A stretch of 24,661 bases of DNA from an uncultured Lachnospiraceae bacterium (GTDB lineage Bacteria; Bacillota; Clostridia; Lachnospirales; Lachnospiraceae): positions 1 through 24,661 of the forward strand of contig CAMNQN010000013.1 of the NCBI GenBank assembly GCA_946549155.1, read 5' to 3'. Each line of letters begins with the position of its first letter. The stretch's first letter is position 1. Position numbers and translations under genes: made by a program. The notes under the pieces were generated by a model. That model worked only from the letters and a program-made list of their open reading frames with translations. It was not told the DNA's origin and did not search any database. Positions 8,354-15,720 of this stretch are shown here, piece after piece.

Positions 8354-9121
8354 ATGATAAGCAAACCATACTCTACGGATTTTACACTCGAAGGAAAAAC
8401 TGCTGTAATCACCGGCGCAGCTTCCGGTATTGGATATGCTACAGCAAAATTATTCGCGGAGAAAGGTGCCCGGGTCTGCCTTCTGGACCGGAATCTGGAC
8501 GCAGCCAGACAGGCTGGCAATGATATTCCCGGCTCCCACGCCTACTTTGTGGATGTGTCGGATTACAGCGGTGTAAATGAAACTGTGGACCGCATCACCC
8601 GGGAGGTGGCTCCCATCGATGTTCTGGTGCACTGCGCCGGTATCGGAGATATCGAATGGGCAAAGGATTTTGATGAAAAGACCTGGAATAAAGTCATCAA
8701 TGTGAATTTGAGCGGTTCCTTCTATATGGCCCAGGCCGTGGGCAAAAAGATGATCGAGGCGGGAAACGGCGGAAAGATCATCTGCATGGCCTCTCAGGCC
8801 GGTATCGTGGCCATCGACAAGCACGTGGCCTACAGTGCCAGCAAAGCGGCCATCATCTCCATCGTGAAATCTTTGGCCTATGAGTGGGGACAGTACGGCA
8901 TCCAGGTAAACGCCATCTCCCCCACCGCCACGGAAACGCCCATCATTGTAGGATACTGGGATGTGGGCGAGGTTCACAAAAAGGCGATTGAAGGCACCCC
9001 GGCAGGGCGCTTCTGCAAACCGGAGGAAATCGCCGCAGCCGCCTTTTTCCTGGCTACGGAGGCCTCCAATATGATTACCGGATCAAATCTTGTGGTAGAC
9101 GGAGGATATACGATTCACTAA
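8354..9121 (+). CDS. Short-chain dehydrogenase, GolD/DthD-like polyol dehydrogenase
   Basis: A 255-aa classical SDR. It has the cofactor motif TGAASGIG (residues 20-27), an acidic D45 after the second strand that favours NAD over NADP, and the catalytic S147, Y160 and K164 (YSASK). The C-terminal GSNLVVDGGY is typical of the family. It resembles the group annotated as GolD/DthD, which oxidise polyols such as D-threitol or arabitol; this is recognition from memory. The ATG at 8354 has AAAGGA ten bases upstream. An earlier ATG at 8318 sits only two bases from an AGGG and is less likely. It follows the kinase in the same transcript and probably interconverts a polyol and ketose before or after phosphorylation. 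Confidence 0.88.
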   Translation: MISKPYSTDFTLEGKTAVITGAASGIGYATAKLFAEKGARVCLLDRNLDAARQAGNDIPGSHAYFVDVSDYSGVNETVDRITREVAPIDVLVHCAGIGDIEWAKDFDEKTWNKVINVNLSGSFYMAQAVGKKMIEAGNGGKIICMASQAGIVAIDKHVAYSASKAAIISIVKSLAYEWGQYGIQVNAISPTATETPIIVGYWDVGEVHKKAIEGTPAGRFCKPEEIAAAAFFLATEASNMITGSNLVVDGGYTIH

Positions 9122-9128
9122 CCCCCGC

Positions 9129-9160
9129 ACAGATTTGGAAAGTACACCGATCTGTTTTTT
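9129..9160 (+). terminator. Probable terminator of the kinase-SDR operon
   Basis: A short stem ACAGAT (9129-9134) / ATCTGT (9150-9155) is followed at once by a run of T. The stem is only 6 bp with a 15-base loop, so strength is uncertain, but it sits eight bases after the SDR stop. Confidence 0.5.
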
Positions 9161-9176
9161 ATGACATGATTGCTAC

Positions 9177-9226
9177 CAAATATTTCAAATTTTGCACTAT
9201 TCATTGCATTAAATATTTGATATAAT
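9177..9226 (+). promoter_or_regulatory. gntR promoter region with CAAATATTT inverted repeat
   Basis: A TATAAT -10 box lies at 9221-9226; no good -35 is visible at the right distance. Upstream, CAAATATTT (9177-9185) and AAATATTTG (9212-9220) form a 9-bp inverted repeat, a candidate autoregulatory site. ATTTCAAATTTTGCAC at 9182-9197 matches the iron-dehydrogenase promoter at 14 of 16 positions. Confidence 0.45.
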
Positions 9227-9270
9227 ATCTAACATGTAATGAGTTCTTGTTTTGGAAGAGTGAGGAAAAA

Positions 9271-9993
9271 ATGGTACGAATACCAGCATATAAACAACTG
9301 TACACCGATTTAAAGCAGTCAATTAAAAATGGAACATATAAGCCAGGCACATTTCTCCCTACTGAAACGGTAATGTGCGAAGAATATCATGTCAGCAGGA
9401 CAACGGTTCGCAAGGCGATCAGTATGCTTACCAACGAAGGTTATTTACTGGTTACACAGGGACGTGGAACACAGGTACAGGATATTTCTACCTCCCAGCA
9501 CCTGAACACAATTACCTCTCTGACCGAGACCCTGAAGCGAAGAGGTTATACCGTTACCACCCAGGGATTGAACATAGAAAAGATACCTGCTCCCACCTTT
9601 ATCCGTGAAATTCTTTCTCTGGATGAGGGGGACAACGTCTATCATATCCAGCGGGTACAGTGTGCAGACGGACGTCCCATCTGTATCATAGAAAATTATC
9701 TCATTGCGGATATGATCCCGAATTTTGTTCTGTCCGAAAAAGTAAACGGAAGTGTCAGCCTGTATGAATGCCTGGAAAAAGAGTATGGGATTACCCTGAA
9801 AGATGCTGTTGAGCACATCTCAGCAGTGGGCGCCTCCTTCCTGGAAGCCCAGATTTTAGGAGTACCCACCAACTCTCCTCTGCTGCACAGCACCAGGCTT
9901 ACCTACACAGACCGGGGGCCCCTGGAATATGCCTCCACACATATTATCTCCGACCGGTATGAGTATCAGATTTATCTGTCCGGACGATCTTAA
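9271..9993 (+). CDS. GntR-family transcriptional regulator (HutC/UTRA subfamily)
   Basis: A 240-aa DNA-binding regulator. Residues 5-70 form the GntR winged helix (YKQLYTDLKQSIKNG, then FLPTETVMCEEYHVSRTTVRKAI). Residues ~95-235 form the UTRA ligand-binding domain, which in this subfamily senses sugars, sugar phosphates or other small metabolites. I chose the ATG at 9271, which has GTGAGG just upstream, over a TTG at 9247. It stands alone between the catabolic locus upstream and the convergent MFS/iron-dehydrogenase pair. A terminator follows. It may control its own promoter and the iron dehydrogenase promoter, which share a motif. The AAAAGATAATTAT sites of the catabolic locus do not resemble its own upstream region, so control of that locus is unproven. 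Confidence 0.88.
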   Translation: MVRIPAYKQLYTDLKQSIKNGTYKPGTFLPTETVMCEEYHVSRTTVRKAISMLTNEGYLLVTQGRGTQVQDISTSQHLNTITSLTETLKRRGYTVTTQGLNIEKIPAPTFIREILSLDEGDNVYHIQRVQCADGRPICIIENYLIADMIPNFVLSEKVNGSVSLYECLEKEYGITLKDAVEHISAVGASFLEAQILGVPTNSPLLHSTRLTYTDRGPLEYASTHIISDRYEYQIYLSGRS

Positions 9994-10013
9994 TGTTAGC
10001 AAACCGTAACGTC

Positions 10014-10053
10014 AAAAAGCGGGCGAAGTTATTTTAACCTCAGCCCGCTTTTA
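10014..10053. terminator. Bidirectional terminator between gntR and MFS genes
   Basis: A 10-bp perfect stem (AAAAGCGGGC at 10015-10024, GCCCGCTTTT at 10043-10052), with A-run and T-run inside the arms, sits between convergent genes. It can terminate transcription from both sides. Confidence 0.85.
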
Positions 10054-10070
10054 TAATGCAGCTCTCCTGT

Positions 10071-11261
10071 TCACTCCGCAGCAGCCGTCATCCTTCTCTT
10101 CACCAGACATCCGATCACAAAGGCCACCGGAAATACCACAGACACAAGGATTCCCAGTTTCAGGTTATCTCCGAAATATCCTGACACCGTCCCCACCATA
10201 ATAGGTCCGCAGCTGCACCCAAAATCCCCCGCCAGGGCAAACAGCGCAAACATGGCAGTTCCGCCATTTCGAATCGCCACAGAACCAATACTGAAAATTC
10301 CCGGCCAAAGAATACCCACCGACAGCCCGCAGACACTGCAGCCCAGCAGCCCTACCACAGGCCAGGGGGTACAGGAAATCATCAGATAGGAAATAACGCA
10401 AAGAATCCCGCTGCCCAAAATAAACCGTTCCAGTTGGATTTTCTCCCCGTATCTACTGTAAAAAACACGGGACAGCCCCATAAATGCGGAAAAGCACAGC
10501 GGCCCTGCCAGATCTCCCACTGTCTTACTGACTCCCAGGCTCTTTTCTGCAAAGGTGGAAGCCCACTGGCTTACACACTGCTCACAGGCTCCGGCACAGA
10601 ACATCAGCAGCATCAGAATCCAAAACATTCTGCTTCCAGACAGCTCTCCTGGCGTCATCCCCTTCTCCCCATCCTCTATAAGATGATAGATAGGAACTCT
10701 GGCAAACGCGACGGCATTGCCAATGGGCAGCAGCGCCCACAGAAGAGCCAGAAGCTTCCAATGGGAAATCCCCACTGTCACAAAGAACAGTGTGGACAAA
10801 AGCACCACTCCGATACATCCCCAGCAAAAGAAGGAATGGAGCAGGCTCATCATAGACTCCTTATTTTTCGTGGGACAGGCCTCCACCAATGGACTAACCA
10901 TCACCTCCAGAAGGCCGCCGCCAATAGCACAAACTGCCGTAGACAACATCAAGCCCACTAATGGATCCGGAAAAACCTCCGGCAGAATGGTCAGCAAAAT
11001 CAATCCGGCAGCCGCAAAAATATGGGCAGCCACCCCGCAGACCCGATAACCAATCCGATCCATAAACAGCGCGGACAGCATATCCACCATAAGCTGTACC
11101 GTAAAATTAACAGCAATCATCAGTGTCAGCCGGGACAGTGAAATTTGATACTGACTGCTCAGCGTAACGAATAAAAGCGGAAGAAAACTGTTAAGTAGCG
11201 CCTGCACTATGTAGCTGGTAAAACAGGCATAGATCGTGCTTTTGCATTCCTTTTCCATCAT
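10071..11261 (-). CDS. MFS transporter
   Basis: A 396-aa membrane protein with about 12 hydrophobic segments and the MFS loop features MDRIGYR (between segments 2 and 3) and FYSRYGEK (between 8 and 9). The substrate is unknown. The start has two adjacent ATG codons. GGAGG lies three bases from the first (11261) and six from the second (11258), so the second may be used. It begins 12 bp after the iron-alcohol dehydrogenase stop, so the two are co-transcribed and the transporter may move the dehydrogenase's substrate or product. A bidirectional terminator lies just downstream. Confidence 0.88.
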   Translation of the reverse strand: MMEKECKSTIYACFTSYIVQALLNSFLPLLFVTLSSQYQISLSRLTLMIAVNFTVQLMVDMLSALFMDRIGYRVCGVAAHIFAAAGLILLTILPEVFPDPLVGLMLSTAVCAIGGGLLEVMVSPLVEACPTKNKESMMSLLHSFFCWGCIGVVLLSTLFFVTVGISHWKLLALLWALLPIGNAVAFARVPIYHLIEDGEKGMTPGELSGSRMFWILMLLMFCAGACEQCVSQWASTFAEKSLGVSKTVGDLAGPLCFSAFMGLSRVFYSRYGEKIQLERFILGSGILCVISYLMISCTPWPVVGLLGCSVCGLSVGILWPGIFSIGSVAIRNGGTAMFALFALAGDFGCSCGPIMVGTVSGYFGDNLKLGILVSVVFPVAFVIGCLVKRRMTAAAE

Positions 11262-11273
11262 AGACCTCCGCCG

Positions 11274-12452
11274 CTATTTCGCCATCCGATAAATCTGAAC
11301 CATATCCTCCCGGTTCAGCACCTTAAAGCCGCCAATGGTTCTGCCGTCATTGTCACTGCATTTTCTTGCCAGCTCCTGAATCTGTTCCTCCGTCAGGTCA
11401 ATGCCCATCTCATGAATACTGGTTGGCATATGAATGGATTGAAAGAAGCTCTCCGTCTCCTTGATCGCTTCCAGAGCAGTCCGCTCCGGATGGCTGTAAT
11501 CCACCTGCAGGCCCAGCACATTGGCCGCATACTGCGCAAACCGCTGAGGCTTTTCCATATAAACATACCGGGCCCAGCTTCCCCAGACCGCTGCCAGCCC
11601 CGCTCCATGCGCCACATCAAACATGGCGCTCAGTTCATGCTCCAGCTGGTGACTGGCGAAGTCTCTCACAAGCCCGCAGCCGGTAAGGCCATTGTGAGAC
11701 AGGCTGCCGGCCCACATAATCTGTGCTCTGGCATTATAATCCGTGGGGTTCTCAGCCAGCACCTTCGCATAATGAATCACCGTCTTCATCATTGCCTCCG
11801 CGATACCGTCCACCAGCATACTGTCTTCCGTAGGTGAAAAATACCGTTCCAGCGTATGCATCAGAATATCCACGCAGCCGCTGGCTGTCTGATAATCCGG
11901 AAGCGTATAGGTAAGCTCCGGATTCATCACCGCAAACTTACACCGGCAGTAGTCACTGCTGTACCCCCGCTTAATCCAGCCCTCCTCATTGGTAATCACA
12001 GAGGAATCGCTCATTTCACTGCCCGCCGCCGCAATCGTCAGTATCGCTCCCACTGGTATACAGGCCTTAGCCTGACGCTTCTTCGAGTAGAAATCCCATA
12101 CATCCCCGTCGTTGGCCAATCCATAGCCGATGCACTTGGCTGAATCGATAACACTGCCGCCGCCGATAGCTAAAAGGAAATCCACGCCTTCCTTCCTGCA
12201 CAGCTCAATCCCCTCTCTTGCAAGACTCAGACGGGGATTCGGCTTTACACCGCCTAACGTCACATAGGCAATACCGGCTTCCTCCAGTGACCTGCACACC
12301 CGATCCACCAGACCGGATTTCACCGCACTGCCGCTTCCAAAGTGAACCAACACCTTTGTGCCGCCCTGCTCCCTCACCAAACTGCCTGCTTCATTTTCTG
12401 TACCTTTTCCAAATACCACTTTTGTAGGTGCAAAATACTGAAAATTATTCAT
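11274..12452 (-). CDS. Iron-containing alcohol dehydrogenase (YqhD/BDH type)
   Basis: A 392-aa cytoplasmic group III alcohol dehydrogenase. The nucleotide-binding GGGS motif is at 97-100. The four metal ligands expected from YqhD are present: D195 and H199 (VDILMHTLERY), H268 (ASHQLEHELS) and H282 (AHGAGLA). The family reduces aldehydes to alcohols with NAD(P)H or oxidises diols. The start is backed by GGAGGAG six bases or so upstream. It leads a two-gene operon with the MFS transporter. In context it could handle acetaldehyde or hydroxyaldehydes released by the nearby DeoC-like aldolase; this is a guess. Confidence 0.92.
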   Translation of the reverse strand: MNNFQYFAPTKVVFGKGTENEAGSLVREQGGTKVLVHFGSGSAVKSGLVDRVCRSLEEAGIAYVTLGGVKPNPRLSLAREGIELCRKEGVDFLLAIGGGSVIDSAKCIGYGLANDGDVWDFYSKKRQAKACIPVGAILTIAAAGSEMSDSSVITNEEGWIKRGYSSDYCRCKFAVMNPELTYTLPDYQTASGCVDILMHTLERYFSPTEDSMLVDGIAEAMMKTVIHYAKVLAENPTDYNARAQIMWAGSLSHNGLTGCGLVRDFASHQLEHELSAMFDVAHGAGLAAVWGSWARYVYMEKPQRFAQYAANVLGLQVDYSHPERTALEAIKETESFFQSIHMPTSIHEMGIDLTEEQIQELARKCSDNDGRTIGGFKVLNREDMVQIYRMAK

Positions 12453-12494
12453 GATCTCCTCCCTGCACTGAAATAATCCAAATTTTCATATCCT

Positions 12495-12523
12495 ATATTA
12501 ATTTAATTTCCGCAAATGTGCAA
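12495..12523 (-). promoter_or_regulatory. Promoter of the iron-dehydrogenase/MFS operon
   Basis: On the minus strand TTGCAC (12523-12518), a 17-bp spacer and TAATAT (12500-12495). The -35 is the end of the 16-bp motif ATTTCAAACCTTGCAC (12533-12518) that is also upstream of gntR. Confidence 0.55.
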
Positions 12524-12560
12524 GGTTTGAAATGGAAACTTTCTGTTTTCCCGGCTCACA

Positions 12561-13466
12561 CTACCAGAATTTCTGCATATACTTCTCCACCATATCAGCA
12601 GAAAGGGCGTATTTTAAAGCAACCTTGGCCGCCGTCTGATCCCGGGGCAGCAGAAATTCCCGACAGCTCTCTATGAGAATCTGTATTCCGTTCTGTATCC
12701 CTTTCTGCATCCCCTTTTGCATCCCTTTTTGCATCCCTTCCTGCATCCCCCTCTGCCGTCCCGCTTCTATCTCATCCTTCATCAATTCCTTCAACGCATC
12801 GCACATCTCGTTTACCTCCTTAAATACTTCCTTATTCGCACGTACAATCACATCCATAACCGCCTTATACAGGTTCTCATCGCTATGCTTCTCATATTCC
12901 TCCACCAGTCTTCTCGCACTGGCCGTCCCGTCCATATGACCCGTCAGATTTTTCAGCCATAAATTCTTCTTCTCACTCAGCCTCGACGTGACGATGATCT
13001 GGATCGGGATGTAGTCCCCTTTTACATAATAGATTCCGGAATCCGCTTTTTCTATCACATAGCCCCGCTTCCCGCACAGATATTGGCACAGCTTCGTCGG
13101 ATAACTCTCCGATACCAGTGTGATGGTCAGCTCCTCCGCCAAAATCTCATCCGTTCTTCCTGTATCTGCCTTATAAAAACAGGCATACCCGTATACCTTA
13201 TAGAAATCGTCAATGCTCAGATAATCCGTAGGGCTTTTATACTCAATCACATTGTACTTCCGGAAAATTCTGCCGATATTCTTTCTGGCCTGCACATCCT
13301 TTTCTTTTTTAATAATCAGAATATCGATTTCCATTGGCTTCTTGCTTAACATATGCTCATTTTCAAATACCATATTTTCCCGATCCTTTTCCAGATCAAT
13401 CTGCATCCCCGCGTAAAAAGCCGGATGCCACTGTAATGTTTTCGCTGTCAGCAGCGTTGCTCCCAT
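12561..13466 (-). CDS. Rpn-like PD-(D/E)XK nuclease family protein
   Basis: A 301-aa protein of the group annotated as Rpn-family recombination-promoting nuclease/putative transposase. A PD-(D/E)XK core is visible: E46-I-D48 (MEIDILIIKK) and E75-Y-K77 (NVIEYKSP). The C-terminal part carries a charged helix and a repeated M-Q-K-G segment, typical of these proteins, and ends in a small helical domain. I chose the ATG at 13466, seven bases after AGGAGG, rather than 13538. Rpn proteins are linked to RecA-independent recombination and sometimes to phage defence; which applies here is unknown. Its promoter uses a -35 box inside the dispersed repeat. It is flanked by rearranged sequence but looks intact. 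Confidence 0.75.
   Translation of the reverse strand: MGATLLTAKTLQWHPAFYAGMQIDLEKDRENMVFENEHMLSKKPMEIDILIIKKEKDVQARKNIGRIFRKYNVIEYKSPTDYLSIDDFYKVYGYACFYKADTGRTDEILAEELTITLVSESYPTKLCQYLCGKRGYVIEKADSGIYYVKGDYIPIQIIVTSRLSEKKNLWLKNLTGHMDGTASARRLVEEYEKHSDENLYKAVMDVIVRANKEVFKEVNEMCDALKELMKDEIEAGRQRGMQEGMQKGMQKGMQKGIQNGIQILIESCREFLLPRDQTAAKVALKYALSADMVEKYMQKFW
12681..12752 (-). repeat. 12-bp tandem repeat inside the Rpn-like gene
   Basis: Six in-frame copies of a 12-bp unit (plus strand CTGCATCCCTTT with variations) encode M/I-Q-K/N/E-G tetrapeptides. Unit number is a multiple of four codons, so slippage would change protein length without breaking the frame. Confidence 0.8.
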
Positions 13467-13682
13467 GCACATTCCTCCTTTTTTGTTTTTCAGGAGGATT
13501 CTTTTGGAAAACTCCTGCCGTTTTTGGAAACAAAGCATGAATTTTCTAAAAGAAACAGAGCCTGCACTCCGTATGGGATAAGATTTCTGATATCCAAAGT
13601 ATACCTGGAAAATGAATCATCCATCCATTTTTCCGAAAATACTTTGTATGCTAGAATATTAAGAAAAGTTATGCTTTCCTGC

Positions 13683-13711
13683 ATTATAACAGATAACCTA
13701 TTGTTTGTAAA
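13683..13711 (-). promoter_or_regulatory. Promoter for the Rpn-like gene, -35 inside the repeat
   Basis: On the minus strand TTTACA (13711-13706), a 17-bp spacer and TATAAT (13688-13683). The -35 lies in the first 13 bases of the dispersed repeat, so the repeat supplies an outward promoter half. Confidence 0.65.
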
Positions 13712-13844
13712 TAGATATTATGTTGTATTTATAATATTTATCATCAGTTTATTTCTGTTCAGATGTTAATATTCTTTGTATCTTGTTCAGCGAAAGGACG
13801 CAGGAAAAGACGGGGCCGGCTCCGCGCTTCCCCTTCCTGCGTCC
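13699..13844 (+). repeat. Dispersed intergenic repeat, copy 2, with inverted hairpin
   Basis: Bases 13699-13803 align with 1-105. The copy ends in a hairpin with an 11-bp perfect stem (GGACGCAGGAA at 13796-13806, TTCCTGCGTCC at 13834-13844). The hairpin interior, read on the minus strand, matches copy 1 (AAGCGCGGAGCCG), so the hairpin is inverted relative to the flanking repeat. Confidence 0.75.
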
Positions 13845-13997
13845 TCCAATAAATTAAACACAAAGAAATTTCCGAATGGTTCCCTAAAAAAACATCTTCA
13901 TTGGTCACACAGCAGTCGCATTCGCAAAATCCATCTGCTTAATTATTACAATTTAAGCACAAAAACCGGAATCTCTATAGTTGAATCGCGGAACTTA

Positions 13998-14006
13998 TGC
14001 TATACT
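13998..14006 (+). promoter_or_regulatory. Extended -10 promoter of the GGDEF-EAL gene pair
   Basis: TGCTATACT is an extended -10 element; no good -35 lies 17 bp upstream. It is about 60 bp before the TTG start of the GGDEF gene. Confidence 0.5.
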
Positions 14007-14067
14007 TACATAAACACAAAGTGATATCGTATTAAAATTACATAATGAAAAAGGGGGATTTTCTATT

Positions 14068-15720
14068 TTGCAAAAGATTAAAAAAGAAACTCTGCTCCTG
14101 ATTCTGATGGCAGCCGCCGTCTTTTCCTTATTGATAAGGTCTCTTCCTCCTGCTTCAGTCAGTGCAGGAAAAGAAAATCAGGTAATGCTTCTTGACGACG
14201 GCTGGTATTACAGCAGGGACGGAGTAAAAACAGAGATACAGCTTCCGGCCACCATTCTTCAAGAGGAAGAAGGGCCGCTTATCCTGTACAATGACAGCCT
14301 CACGCAGGAGGCGGCAGGTAAGACGCTTACCACAAGGGGCGTACAACATGGACTTCAGATTTCTATGAATGATCACATTCTCTACCATTATTCAGATGAT
14401 GGTTTTCCCAGAAACGATCAGATGAAATCAAAATATGACTGCAACATACAGATTCCGGCGGATATTTCAGTGGGTGTCCTTGAGGTAACCTACGAAAAAG
14501 CAAAATCCGGAGAATTTAAGCTTTATCCGTTTTATATCGGAAATGGCCAGGCTGTCATGTGGTATCACCTTACCCATGCCGCTGTGACCTCCAGTATCGC
14601 TTTCCTGTTCGTCATACTGAGTGTGATTGCCACGGGGATTTCCATTTACCTTCATTTCACCCGAATTGATGGTAGGCGTTTCTTTGATACCGCGGCGTTT
14701 TTATTTATTTGCAGTATCTGGTTTGTCACAGATTCCTCCTTCGCTCAGTCGCATTTTAAAAATACTGCCGCCATCTGTATCACCTCCTTTTATGCCTTTA
14801 TGCTTCTGTCCATACCTATGCTGTATTTCATAAAGCATACGTCCGATCTGGAGAAATATAAGGTGCTGGACTGGTTAATCCGGTTTTTTTATCTCAATGC
14901 CATCCTGCAGGGAGTGATTCACCAGGTATTGAAGATCGAATTCCGGGATATGCTGATCGCAACACACCTGCTGCTTGTGGCTGGAGTGGGAATCGCCGGC
15001 ACACTGCTCATAAAAGAATACAAAAAATGCAAAACCAGGGAAATCGGAATGATTCTGACCGCCTTTATTGTACTGGGCTCCAGCGGTCTCCTGTCGCTGA
15101 TATTGTACTGGATTCTGGAAATACCGTATTACGGCACCATCTTTGAGATCGGAATCCTGTTCTTTGTCCTTATTATCATTTCAAACATTGTGATGATTAT
15201 GGCTGAAAATATTCATTACAAGACAGAAATGCAGGTATACCAGCGTATGCAGCGGGAAGACTGGATGACCGGCATGGAAAACCGGAAGCCCTTTGACGAC
15301 TACCTGGCGGAGATTCAGAAAAGCCCTGCCCATTACAGGGACGCCGCCCTGATCTTCCTTAACGTAAATCGGCTGAAGCTGACCAATGACGAATCCGGCC
15401 ATGCAGCGGGAGATGAGCTTGTCCTGGGAGCAGCAAAATGTATCTCGGAAACCTTTGGAAAGGCAGGACGGTGTTACCGTCTCGAAGGAGACGAGTTCGG
15501 CGTGGTCATGCAGAATCCTCAGACAACGGAGGAGGAATGGTTCCGCCGCTTCGACCATGAAATCCAAAAATACAACAGAAACAGCCGCTACCATCTGTCC
15601 ATTGCCAGAGGATGGAGTAATCTTTATGGAAGGGACGGTATTCTAAAAACAATAAGTGACTGGAAATATGATGCCAACTACAAACTGCACAAAAATAAAA
15701 TAGAAAGCAAACGGATATGA
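14068..15720 (+). CDS. Membrane GGDEF-domain protein with variant active site
   Basis: A 550-aa sensor protein. One N-terminal membrane helix (residues ~8-25) is followed by an extracellular domain (~30-165). About seven helices (~170-390) form a 7TM block, and a cytoplasmic GGDEF domain ends the protein (~395-545). GGDEF proteins make c-di-GMP from GTP. Here the motif is EGDEF (473-477), and the first metal-binding Asp of the usual D-x-N-G-L-K motif is Asn (LNVNRLK). Cyclase activity is therefore doubtful, and the domain may instead bind nucleotide or act as a regulatory partner. It starts with TTG after AAGGGGG; no in-frame ATG fits. The stop overlaps the next start by four bases (ATGA), so the two are translationally coupled. 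Confidence 0.85.
   Translation: MQKIKKETLLLILMAAAVFSLLIRSLPPASVSAGKENQVMLLDDGWYYSRDGVKTEIQLPATILQEEEGPLILYNDSLTQEAAGKTLTTRGVQHGLQISMNDHILYHYSDDGFPRNDQMKSKYDCNIQIPADISVGVLEVTYEKAKSGEFKLYPFYIGNGQAVMWYHLTHAAVTSSIAFLFVILSVIATGISIYLHFTRIDGRRFFDTAAFLFICSIWFVTDSSFAQSHFKNTAAICITSFYAFMLLSIPMLYFIKHTSDLEKYKVLDWLIRFFYLNAILQGVIHQVLKIEFRDMLIATHLLLVAGVGIAGTLLIKEYKKCKTREIGMILTAFIVLGSSGLLSLILYWILEIPYYGTIFEIGILFFVLIIISNIVMIMAENIHYKTEMQVYQRMQREDWMTGMENRKPFDDYLAEIQKSPAHYRDAALIFLNVNRLKLTNDESGHAAGDELVLGAAKCISETFGKAGRCYRLEGDEFGVVMQNPQTTEEEWFRRFDHEIQKYNRNSRYHLSIARGWSNLYGRDGILKTISDWKYDANYKLHKNKIESKRI

Larger units (their letters stand above)
13467..14067. other. 601-bp intergenic region between the Rpn-like and GGDEF genes
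   Basis: It holds the Rpn promoter, the second dispersed repeat copy with its hairpin, an AT-rich stretch with no coding signal, and the extended -10 promoter of the GGDEF-EAL pair. No RNA gene was recognised. Confidence 0.6.

Noticed and set aside
10434..10961. A 175-aa plus-strand ORF inside the MFS gene
   Set aside because: Antisense to a well-supported 12-segment transporter; low-complexity His/Gln-rich translation with no start signal.
12681..12752. CRISPR-like repeat array
   Set aside because: Units are 12 bp without spacers and in frame with the nuclease gene; it is a coding tandem repeat.
13467..14067. A tRNA, riboswitch or other structured RNA in the largest intergenic gap
   Set aside because: No cloverleaf, conserved aptamer core or attenuator was recognisable; the only strong structure is the repeat hairpin.
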